Shown: piece by piece, positions 5,253 through 11,959 of the stretch
Layout of the letters: every line of letters begins with the position of its first letter
Numbering within the stretch: position 1 is the stretch's first letter
Source: Colimorpha_A sp900556615
Lineage (GTDB): Bacteria > Bacillota > Clostridia > Oscillospirales > CAG-272
NCBI GenBank assembly: GCA_963598415.1
Contig: CAVBUH010000014.1
Coordinates: 1 to 22,069 of the forward strand
Length of the DNA stretch: 22,069 nucleotides
Direction of reading: 5' to 3'
Program-made: the position numbers and the translations under genes
Notes under the pieces: model-generated
Seen by the model: the letters and a program-made list of their open reading frames with translations, nothing else
Told to the model about the DNA's origin: nothing
Database searches by the model: none

Positions 5253-7736
5253 CTACCTCCCTGTGATTTCATGTAAAGTGTGTATTGCGCCGTATTCGCC
5301 TGTTTCGGTAGTGTAAACTGTCATAACGCGATAATAGAAAGTATTATTATCAGCGTTATAATATAAATCATACGATTGCTCTGATATGGTATGACACATA
5401 ATTTCGGTACTTCTCACACGTTCGGAAGCTTCACTTAAAATTGATGACAATGATATATTGCTGATATTCGGAGTAATCTTTTTCTCTAAGGTCTCATATC
5501 CGCTTGTTCTGTCAGCAATTTGCGAAATCACACCGTTATCGACAATTACCGTTATTGCATAATCTGTTTTAAAACCGTTAATTGTAAGGACATAATCTAT
5601 AACATAACTTGTTTTATCGAGATTTGTATAGGCAATGCTTTCTGTATAAGAATACTTATCTAACGCTTGGCTGTAATTCTTTACAATATTGTATACATCG
5701 CTTGGCTTATCGATTGTATAGTTCAAATATGTAATTTCTTCAGCGTAGTTACATATTTCGAAGGCTGATGCGGAACTTGCCCCCATTGGATAATCAGGAT
5801 TAATAATTAATGAACTGTTTCCGTATATCAGCCATGACTTAATGGCAGTATTATTGATGTAGGAAAAGGTATTCGCATAATTGGCGGCTTGTAATACGGT
5901 TGATCCGCTCACTAATTTGCTTTGGAATTTTTGCTGCCAGTTTCTTGCATCTGTAACACTAATAGACTGTGTCCAGCCAATTACGGTTTCCGCTCCTGCT
6001 GACAGTGTTTGTGTACACAAGTTTTTACCGGAACCATCTAAGTTGCTTGCAGTATAACAGGCATCATATATATATAATTTTGATATATCAAGAGAGTAGT
6101 CGGTTATTTTGACTGAGTTGTTTGGGGGAGTAGTCAGACCATCCGTGATATACACATTGTTGTATAGTTGAAGGAGATGTTGGGCACCGTGTGAAGAAAA
6201 ATACACAATGTTTGCTCCCAAAAAATTTTGAGTTAGGTCACTGACACTCGGACTAATGTCATAATAAGAATTATAACCACATTTTCTCCAATTTACAGAT
6301 GCGTCTATAACATCAGCTCCGGAATGAAATTCACCTCCCATTGAGTTGGCATAAATTTTTTGAAAATACCACTCATCGCGATAGCTTGTATTCTGAACAT
6401 AGGTATCCTGCGTCAGATTGGCGTTATTGCTTCCCGAAGCGGTCGAGGTATTGAGCACATAGCCGTTTGCCTCACCGGTTTTGGGGCAGAGCTTGTAGGC
6501 ACCGCTTGCGGTCTTTTCAACTCGCCATTTCATGCCGTTGGTGAGCGTCGATTCGGTTGCGCTTCGAATTACAATCGGTTTTCCCACGGTGGTGGCGTCG
6601 TCGGAAACCGTCATGTAATAGCTTGTAGAGCCGGAATTCGCCGATTTAATCGAATAATATCCGGTTGCGGTATTGAGGGTAAAAATCCAAAGCTCGGCAT
6701 TTCCTCCCTCCAAATCATACTGCACAACGTTCTGTCCGTTGGTCATCGTACCGCTCTTGACCTTGGCATAATTCGAATTCTGCTTGTTTTTCAGATAGTA
6801 AGTACCGTTAGCGATTTCGGTGATGGTAATCAAGCAGGAACCGGATACCCGCGTAATTTTATTCGTAAAAGAAAGCTGAGCAGATTTAAATGGGGTACCT
6901 CCTGTAACCATTCCGTCAGAAGATACAACCGCCGGCATGGAATTGACCGGACTCACGCTCCACTTCAGCCAATTGTTGGAGCAGCCGTTGGCATTGGACG
7001 GCGTTTTATTTGGGTATACATATCTTGACTGTCCCGGGGCAAGGTAAAAATCAGCATGCGATAAAGACGTCACAGGAACAAACCGGCTTACGTCGAAGAA
7101 GCCGATGGGAGTATAGCCTGTATTGCTGACGGTACAGCTTGACGAGGCAATTTTCAGCTTATAGTCTTTGACCGCCGTGTCAGTTGCCGCCGAAGCCAAT
7201 GCATTGCCGCCGCTTGAGAAGAGCATTTTCCACTTCTGATACTGCGAACCGGTGTAAGCGGCTAAGGTTACCACCTTGGTGCTTGGATTGACGGTCAGGC
7301 ATCTGGCGGAATCGGTGTTGGAATACACGGTATAATATCCGTCCGTACCCTTGTCGAAAATCCACTTCTGATAAAGGTGACTGTTGCTGTTTCCCGCTGA
7401 ATAGCGCGTTCTTGAAAACGCTCCGCTCGACGGACTGGACAGCATATAGCCATCTTCTGTTTCAATGATGTAGTAGACTGTTTGCGTATTGTTAGCCGAC
7501 GCTTTGAGCCCGCCGGCGGAAGACGCGCTGATTTCGCTCTCGATTTTTTTGATTTCGATGAATTCTTCACTGAAAAATTCCGCGTTCTCAGGTGTGATCA
7601 TCCATGCAAGCTCTTCAAAGGTGAAAACATGCTCTTCGGCGTCTCGGTCATAGAGCGAGCTACCGGCATAGGTCGGTAGCATCATGAAGATCATGAGCGC
7701 GGCAAGTATAAGCGCGATTAATTTTGTTCTTTTCAT
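5253..7736 (-). CDS. Secreted ricin-lectin protein with caspase-like (clan CD/CHAT-type) cysteine peptidase domain
   Basis: An 827-residue exported protein. Met1 (KRTKLIALILA..) is chosen because it gives a clean signal peptide (1 to about 24) and follows AAAGGA 7 nt upstream; an in-frame ATG 15 codons earlier lacks both. Domains in order: a ricin-type beta-trefoil repeat region (about 86-172, with two QKW motifs), a BIG2-like Ig fold (220-308), a second ricin-type lectin (310-460), and a caspase-like peptidase (470-645) with catalytic His516 in VYFSSHG and Cys560 in LYIYDACYTA. The motif order, with AGAETVIGWTQSISVTDA later in the domain, is that of CHAT/gingipain-like clan CD peptidases. 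A C-terminal domain (665-827) is unrecognised. The gene is mosaic: the part before residue 450 has near-genomic GC, the rest is far AT-richer. There is no LPXTG or cell-wall anchor, so it is probably released or bound through its lectins. Confidence 0.85.
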   Translation of the reverse strand: MKRTKLIALILAALMIFMMLPTYAGSSLYDRDAEEHVFTFEELAWMITPENAEFFSEEFIEIKKIESEISASSAGGLKASANNTQTVYYIIETEDGYMLSSPSSGAFSRTRYSAGNSNSHLYQKWIFDKGTDGYYTVYSNTDSARCLTVNPSTKVVTLAAYTGSQYQKWKMLFSSGGNALASAATDTAVKDYKLKIASSSCTVSNTGYTPIGFFDVSRFVPVTSLSHADFYLAPGQSRYVYPNKTPSNANGCSNNWLKWSVSPVNSMPAVVSSDGMVTGGTPFKSAQLSFTNKITRVSGSCLITITEIANGTYYLKNKQNSNYAKVKSGTMTNGQNVVQYDLEGGNAELWIFTLNTATGYYSIKSANSGSTSYYMTVSDDATTVGKPIVIRSATESTLTNGMKWRVEKTASGAYKLCPKTGEANGYVLNTSTASGSNNANLTQDTYVQNTSYRDEWYFQKIYANSMGGEFHSGADVIDASVNWRKCGYNSYYDISPSVSDLTQNFLGANIVYFSSHGAQHLLQLYNNVYITDGLTTPPNNSVKITDYSLDISKLYIYDACYTASNLDGSGKNLCTQTLSAGAETVIGWTQSISVTDARNWQQKFQSKLVSGSTVLQAANYANTFSYINNTAIKSWLIYGNSSLIINPDYPMGASSASAFEICNYAEEITYLNYTIDKPSDVYNIVKNYSQALDKYSYTESIAYTNLDKTSYVIDYVLTINGFKTDYAITVIVDNGVISQIADRTSGYETLEKKITPNISNISLSSILSEASERVRSTEIMCHTISEQSYDLYYNADNNTFYYRVMTVYTTETGEYGAIHTLHEITGR

Positions 7737-7770
7737 GATGTTATCCTTTCCTGTTATTTTTATTAAAACC

Positions 7771-7815
7771 GAAAAAGACACAACGCGGCTCCTAAGAAAG
7801 AGAACGGCGGTTGTG
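7771..7815 (-). terminator. Possible attenuator hairpin in the peptidase leader
   Basis: On the minus strand CACAAC (7815-7810) pairs with GTTGTG (7784-7779), extended by a few imperfect GC pairs, and is followed at once by a TCTTTTTC run. It sits inside the roughly 215-nt leader between the promoter (7959-7987) and the start codon at 7736, about 35 nt before the gene. This is the form of an intrinsic terminator, but the helix is short and no anti-terminator partner was found. Confidence 0.3.
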
Positions 7816-7958
7816 CCTTTTATAAAAGAAAGAGCAATCGCTTCCTTTTACAGCATGAATCGTATATTTGCAGGGAGGAAAGCATCAAACCACCGTAACT
7901 GAATACAGGCATCAAGCTTCTCATCTGAAATGACCTATCCACATTTACTTTTGTTTAT

Positions 7959-7987
7959 ATTATATCACAGAATTGGAAAATTGTCAA
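7959..7987 (-). promoter_or_regulatory. Consensus SigA promoter of the peptidase-lipoprotein pair
   Basis: On the minus strand TTGACA, a 17-nt spacer and TATAAT, both boxes perfect. Transcription should begin near 7952, leaving a leader of about 215 nt, unusually long here. The gap 7737-8046 holds this promoter, the leader hairpin at 7771-7815, and nothing else recognised. The gene therefore does not depend on mgsA for transcription. Confidence 0.88.
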
Positions 7988-8046
7988 GCTATTTTTGGAT
8001 TTTACACAAAATATTTTCTGAGTCTACTTCTCGATTTGTTGATAAA

Positions 8047-8415
8047 TCAACTAAGCGTTTGCAGAATACAGTCCGCCGTCGCGCGGTTATTCGCAATCGG
8101 CACGTCATAGACCTGCGCGATCCGCAGCAGGGCTTTCACATCGGGATCATGCGGCATAGCGGTAAGCGGATCCGAGAAAAAGATGATGATATCAATCTCA
8201 CCGGTCGCCACTCTCGCACCGATCTGCTGATCGCCGCCGAGCGGACCGCTGAGATAAGCCTTTACCGGAAGTCCTGTCGCCTCACTGATTCTTGAGGCTG
8301 TCGTACCGGTTCCGCAAAGGAAATGGCGGGACAGAACATCTTTATTTTTTGCGCACCATTCGATAATGGCGGGCTTCATATTGTCATGTGCGATAAGTGC
8401 GATTCGTTTTGCCAT
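8047..8415 (-). CDS. mgsA: Methylglyoxal synthase
   Basis: Converts dihydroxyacetone phosphate to methylglyoxal and phosphate, a bypass that relieves phosphosugar build-up when phosphate is short. The 122 residues cover the whole fold; relatives run 120-150. The signature LSGPLGGDQQIGA (55-67) holds the catalytic Asp62. FFSDPLTAMPHDPDVKALLR (79-98) supplies His89 and Asp92, and the phosphate-binding loop GTGTTA is at 35-40. AAGGAG lies 9 nt before the ATG. It appears monocistronic: the peptidase gene downstream has its own promoter, and pncB upstream is separated by 378 bp of repeats. A perfect 10-bp inverted repeat 26-50 nt upstream is a candidate operator. Confidence 0.96.
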   Translation of the reverse strand: MAKRIALIAHDNMKPAIIEWCAKNKDVLSRHFLCGTGTTASRISEATGLPVKAYLSGPLGGDQQIGARVATGEIDIIIFFSDPLTAMPHDPDVKALLRIAQVYDVPIANNRATADCILQTLS

Positions 8416-8440
8416 CTGTATCTTCTCCTTTTATTTAGTA

Positions 8441-8465
8441 AATTGTAAAACTGCATTTTACAATT
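8441..8465. promoter_or_regulatory. Perfect 10-bp inverted repeat upstream of mgsA
   Basis: AATTGTAAAA (8441-8450), a 5-nt spacer and TTTTACAATT (8456-8465) form an exact dyad 26-50 nt before the mgsA start, where a promoter would be expected. TACAAT on the minus strand could be a -10 box, but no good -35 accompanies it. The dyad could be a repressor operator or an mRNA hairpin. The regulator is unknown. Confidence 0.5.
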
Positions 8466-8503
8466 GAGAATCGCGCGGCGGGGGATATGTACGCTTAGCT
8501 CCT

Positions 8504-8530
8504 GCGGCAAAAATTCTTAATTTTTGCCGC
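8504..8530. repeat. 12-bp perfect-stem hairpin in the mgsA-pncB gap
   Basis: GCGGCAAAAATT (8504-8515) and AATTTTTGCCGC (8519-8530) pair exactly around a 3-nt loop. It lies about 90 bp upstream of mgsA and 264 bp past the pncB stop. The stem has internal A/T runs but no run of Ts after it on either strand, so it is not a typical terminator. Confidence 0.6.
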
Positions 8531-8559
8531 TCCCCTCGATGCGCGGACGCGCTTTGCTC

Positions 8560-8617
8560 GTCTTAAAGGTGTTTTTTCGCCGGCAAAGCCGTCAAAAAAC
8601 GGATTTTATGATAAGAC
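8560..8617. repeat. 58-bp imperfect palindrome next to MITE copy C
   Basis: Nested arms: GTCTTA (8560-8565) with TAAGAC (8612-8617), GTTTTTT (8571-8577) with AAAAAAC (8594-8600), and CGGC with GCCG around an AAA loop in the centre. It abuts and slightly overlaps the degenerate left end of the repeat at 8610-8772, and could be a further element or a remnant. No coding potential seen. Confidence 0.45.
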
Positions 8618-8772
8618 AGTACCGCCCTTTGTTGCGCATTTGCCTGCAGCTTTTCCGCCCCTTCACAACTTCCGTCGGCAGGAGAAGTCACTCCTGCCCC
8701 CTCAATTGGTATTGTCTGACGAAAAATCCGACGGCACAGCTACACAACAGTCATTGTGCGGTATTGCCTTAA
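8610..8772 (+). repeat. TTAAGGCA-family MITE-like element, copy C
   Basis: Right end GTGCGGTATTGCCTTAA (8756-8772) matches the other copies. The left end is degenerate (TAAGACAGTACCGCCC) and about 12 bp shorter. In between are the shared segments TTGCGCATTTGCCTGC, a central perfect hairpin GGCAGGAG-AAGTCA-CTCCTGCC, and TCTGACGAAAAATCC. It stands 22 bp downstream of the pncB stop, the same gene-end placement as the other copies. Confidence 0.8.
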
Positions 8773-8793
8773 ATCCTTGATTTTTAAAATCGG

Positions 8794-10233
8794 TTATTTT
8801 GTAAGCTTATGAAGCATAAGCTGCTTGGTATCCCAAAGCTTCGGAGAAAGGTCAACATAGTAATTGTGAGGATTCTCGAAGCGTTTTACCTCATCCCACT
8901 GCATATCCATCTGTTCCGTACAGTAATTTCTGATCTCTTCGGTTGTGGGAAGCTTATAGACCAGCTCGCCGTTCTTAAAGATAGGCTTTTGAAGCTCTAT
9001 GGCATAGAAGTCTGTAAGCGTCTTGGATTTCCATGTATAGTTGGGATCAAATATGGTTAAGGGCTTGCTTTCGTCGATCACTTCATCATAAACGGTGATA
9101 TAATCGGCAATCGCCTTTCCGCTTTCCCGTTCGACAAGCCGGTAGAGCTTTTTAAAATGAGGCGTCGTAACCTTTTCGGGGTTTTCGCTGATTTTTATTT
9201 TGGGGATAATATTGCCGTCCTTGTCCTCAACGGCGGCAAGCTTGTAAACGCCTCCGAAAACAGGAGAGCTCTTGGAGGTGATAAGCCTCTCTCCGACGCC
9301 GAAAGCGTCGATTTGCGCGCCCTGCGTAAGAAGATCACGGATAATATATTCGTCAAGCGCATTGGACGCGACAATTTTACAGCCGGTCAGCCCCGCCTCA
9401 TCAAGCATTTTCCTTGCCTTGCGCGAAAGATAAGTCAGGTCTCCGGAATCGATTCTGACAGCACATTTTGTAATACCGTTCGCTTTGAAAGCCTTAATCG
9501 CGTTGGGAATACCGCTGGTAAGGACGTTATAAGTATCAACAAGCAGCGTGCTGGAGGTCGGATAAAGCTTGCAGTAGGTATCAAACGCCTCATATTCCGA
9601 GTCAAACATAAGAACCCATGAATGTGCCATGGTTCCGGTTGCCGGAACGCCGAAGCGCTCGTCGGCAATGGCGCAGGCGGTTCCTGCACAGCCGGCGATA
9701 TAGGAGGCTCTGGCTCCGAGAATAGCGCCGCCCGGTCCCTGAGCGCGGCGGGAACCGAATTCACTGATAGCGCGTCCTTCTGCGGCGCGGACGATCCGGT
9801 TGGCTTTTGTAGCGATCAGCGACTGATGATTGAGAGTAAGAAGGACAAAGGTCTCGATAAACTGCGCTTCAATAGCGGGGGCGCGTACCGTCAGAATCGG
9901 CTCCCCGGGAAAAATCGGAGTCCCCTCGGGAACCGCGTAGATGTCTCCCGTAAAACGGAAGGTTCTCAGATAGTCAAGGAATTTCTCGTCAAAGCAGCCC
10001 TTTGAACGGAGATAGTCGATATCGTCCTCTGTAAATTTCAGATCGTTTATGTAGTCAACGATCTGCTCCAGACCGCAGGCAATGGCATATCCGCCGTTAT
10101 CGGGATTTTTACGGTAAAACACATCGAAATATGAAATTTTATCCTTATAACCCGAAAGAAAATAGCCGTTTCCCATCGTCAATTCGTAGAAGTCAAAAAG
10201 CATGGTATAATTTTCACGAATATAGCTGTGCAT
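8794..10233 (-). CDS. pncB: Nicotinate phosphoribosyltransferase
   Basis: Makes nicotinate mononucleotide from nicotinate and PRPP, the entry step of NAD salvage (Preiss-Handler route), in the cytosol. The 479 residues fit the long Firmicutes form. Visible motifs: the N-terminal YELTMGNGY (16-24), substrate-binding EFGSRRAQGP (158-167), the GTMAHSW loop (200-206) with the phospho-acceptor His204, LLVDTYN (230-236) and RIDSGDL (260-266). GGAGG 8 nt ahead of the ATG sets the start. It is transcribed alone: a long inverted repeat and a family-F repeat lie upstream, MITE copy C downstream. I see an ATTATC-type -10 (10273-10278) but no convincing -35. Confidence 0.96.
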   Translation of the reverse strand: MHSYIRENYTMLFDFYELTMGNGYFLSGYKDKISYFDVFYRKNPDNGGYAIACGLEQIVDYINDLKFTEDDIDYLRSKGCFDEKFLDYLRTFRFTGDIYAVPEGTPIFPGEPILTVRAPAIEAQFIETFVLLTLNHQSLIATKANRIVRAAEGRAISEFGSRRAQGPGGAILGARASYIAGCAGTACAIADERFGVPATGTMAHSWVLMFDSEYEAFDTYCKLYPTSSTLLVDTYNVLTSGIPNAIKAFKANGITKCAVRIDSGDLTYLSRKARKMLDEAGLTGCKIVASNALDEYIIRDLLTQGAQIDAFGVGERLITSKSSPVFGGVYKLAAVEDKDGNIIPKIKISENPEKVTTPHFKKLYRLVERESGKAIADYITVYDEVIDESKPLTIFDPNYTWKSKTLTDFYAIELQKPIFKNGELVYKLPTTEEIRNYCTEQMDMQWDEVKRFENPHNYYVDLSPKLWDTKQLMLHKLTK

Positions 10234-10320
10234 GGTAGTATCCTCCGATGAAATATCGTTTGATTTCTCCGCATTATCTTTTCTGTATTTCCGCGTTTAT
10301 TGCTAAAACAAGAAAGGAGT

Positions 10321-10368
10321 AGAGGAGAATCCCCCGAAAAAATTGTTATTTATTTTTTGGATTCCTCT
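10321..10368. repeat. Inverted repeat upstream of pncB
   Basis: AGAGGAGAATCC (10321-10332) pairs with GGATTCCTCT (10359-10368) with one bulge. Inside, AAAAAAT and ATTTTTT also pair, closing a short loop. It lies about 90 bp before pncB and next to the left end of repeat F2. It could terminate transcription coming from the radical SAM gene, but no U-run follows. The rest of 10234-10525 is repeat F2 and unremarkable sequence. Confidence 0.45.
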
Positions 10369-10380
10369 GATAATCAGGGT

Positions 10381-10538
10381 ATCTCTAAAAATTCAATGTA
10401 TAATAGACGACAAAGCGATTTTTTCGTCAGTCTAAACAGCAATCTCGCAGACAGTGTATACGTCTGTCAAGGATTTTGGGAGCAAATGACGGAAACAGTC
10501 CGAGTCGATTGGGGGCAGTAAGGCTTCAGCGGTTCTCT
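10381..10538 (+). repeat. Full copy (F2) of the ~157-bp intergenic repeat family F
   Basis: Starts ATCTCTAAAAATTC and contains GATTTTTTCGTCAGTCTAAA, a GACAG..CTGTC hairpin and GACGGAAACAGTCCGAG, all shared with 20330-20486; the right part is also shared with 1434-1525. The inverted pair CGTCA and TGACG brackets the central hairpin. Its right end encodes the last three residues (ENR) and the TGA stop of the radical SAM gene. Confidence 0.8.
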
Positions 10539-11134
10539 TTTATATAATCCCGAACGCGGAGCATCACGCCGTATTTTTCAGCGATAAGGCGGCACTTTTC
10601 GATATCGCTGTCGGGAATCGTGCCTCTGATCACCGAAAACAAAACCGACGGAACAAATTGTCTGACGTCGGAAGCGAAATCCAGAATCGCTCTGAAAACA
10701 TTTTCACCGAAAATCGGATGACAGATTGCGTCATACCCCTCAGCGGACGGCGCATTCAGACTTATAGATACCGTATCAAGCGCGTCCCTGAACTCAGGCG
10801 CGGTACGGCGGCGATTGATCAGATCGGACTGACCGTTTGTATTGAGCCTTATCGGGATACGGTATTCCTTCTTCAGCTCCCGGCAGACAAAAAGCATATC
10901 GTCAAGCCGCTCTGTCGGCTCCCCATAGCCGCAGAAAACAATAGAGTCATATCTCACGGGATTTTCGGATTTGATCGCCGCGAGTATCTCCTCCCGCGCC
11001 GGCTCCCGCTCAAGCCAGAGATTGTCGGAATAAAAGCCGTCTGCCTGCGTTCTCACGCAGAAATCGCATCGGTTTGAACATCGGTTCGTTATATTTACAT
11101 AAAGAGAATTTCCGTATGAATAGGTTATAGTCAT
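10526..11134 (-). CDS. TatD-associated radical SAM protein
   Basis: A short radical SAM enzyme of the kind found next to tatD in many Clostridia; its reaction is unknown. With the start at the Met preceding TITYSYGNSLYVNIT it has 202 residues and a [4Fe-4S]-binding CX3CX2C motif (Cys19, Cys23, Cys26) in TNRCSNRCDFCVR, followed by the FCGYGEPTE SAM-binding loop. AAGGA 8 nt upstream supports this start; a longer frame back to 11209 would overlap tatD and add unconserved residues. It begins 11 bp after the tatD stop, in one unit with metG and tatD. Its last residues and stop lie inside repeat F2, so the native C-terminus may be slightly altered. Confidence 0.88.
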   Translation of the reverse strand: MTITYSYGNSLYVNITNRCSNRCDFCVRTQADGFYSDNLWLEREPAREEILAAIKSENPVRYDSIVFCGYGEPTERLDDMLFVCRELKKEYRIPIRLNTNGQSDLINRRRTAPEFRDALDTVSISLNAPSAEGYDAICHPIFGENVFRAILDFASDVRQFVPSVLFSVIRGTIPDSDIEKCRLIAEKYGVMLRVRDYIKENR

Positions 11135-11145
11135 GATTTGGTTCC

Positions 11146-11937
11146 TTACGGGAGAGTGATCCCGGTTTTTGAAAAGAGAGCTACCGCATTTCTTACCGTT
11201 GCTTCGCAAAGCGCTTCCGGGCTGATTTTACGGAGCTCGGCGGCCTTCTCCGCCGTATAAAGCATATAAGAGGAATCGTTTCTCTGTCCTCTGAAGGGGT
11301 GAGGGGTGAGATAGGGGCAGTCAGTCTCGATAAGGATTCTGTCGTCGGGAATCGACGGGACAAGCTCGGCAAGCCTCGCCGCATTTTTAAAGGTGATAAC
11401 TCCCGAAAAGGAGATATACCATCCGTGTTTTACCAGCTCCGCAGCAGTCTCCCGGCTTCCGCTGAAGCTGTGGAAAACCCCTTTTACCTTTGGAAAGCGC
11501 AGTACCGTTTCAAGACAATCTCCGTGCGCTTCCCTATCGTGTACGATAACGGGAAGCGCAAGCTCCTCCGCCAAGGCAAGCTGGCGGGAAAACCAATATT
11601 TCTGAAGCTCACGGTTCTCGCCGTGCCAATGGTAATCAAGACCGATCTCACCGATTGCAACCGCCTTTTTATGGGAGGCAAGCGCTTTTATTTCGGCAAA
11701 AGCGGCTTCGATATCGGAAATCTCGTATATATCCTCAGGATGAAGCCCTACCGAAGCGAAAAAGCCTTCATTCTCCTCGGCAAGCGCAAGCGCCTGCCGA
11801 GAGGTTTCCGAATTGGTTCCCGCATTGAGAACATATTTTACTCCTGCCGTCCTGATTTTTTCGATAACGGCGGCACGGCTTATACCGTCTCCGAATTTTT
11901 CATCATAATAATGCGCATGGGAATCGAAAAGAATCAT
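11146..11937 (-). CDS. tatD: TatD family metal-dependent hydrolase (DNase)
   Basis: A metal-dependent hydrolase of the amidohydrolase fold; E. coli relatives are 3'-5' exonucleases implicated in DNA repair. The 263 residues match the family. Metal ligands appear in order: DSHAH (5-9; His7, His9), GEIGLDYH (96-103), HDRE (133-136), FHSFSG (155-160) and ETDCPYL (204-210), followed by the HPFRGQRN loop. Start: the Met before ILFDSHAH is where the family begins and lies 22 bp past the metG stop; an ATG 20 codons earlier overlaps metG. The ribosome site is weak (GCGGAAAA), so coupling to metG is likely. The metG-tatD order is common in Firmicutes. Confidence 0.95.
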   Translation of the reverse strand: MILFDSHAHYYDEKFGDGISRAAVIEKIRTAGVKYVLNAGTNSETSRQALALAEENEGFFASVGLHPEDIYEISDIEAAFAEIKALASHKKAVAIGEIGLDYHWHGENRELQKYWFSRQLALAEELALPVIVHDREAHGDCLETVLRFPKVKGVFHSFSGSRETAAELVKHGWYISFSGVITFKNAARLAELVPSIPDDRILIETDCPYLTPHPFRGQRNDSSYMLYTAEKAAELRKISPEALCEATVRNAVALFSKTGITLP

Positions 11938-11959
11938 AGGATTTTCCGCCGCTTTCCGG

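Noticed and set aside
6360..7028. Plus-strand open frame of 222 codons opposite the peptidase gene
   Set aside because: Lies opposite the ricin/BIG2 part of a gene with clear domains, with no start signal and no family motif.
7684..7902. Small plus-strand gene before mgsA
   Set aside because: Covers the start, signal peptide and leader of the minus-strand peptidase gene and has no similarity to a protein.
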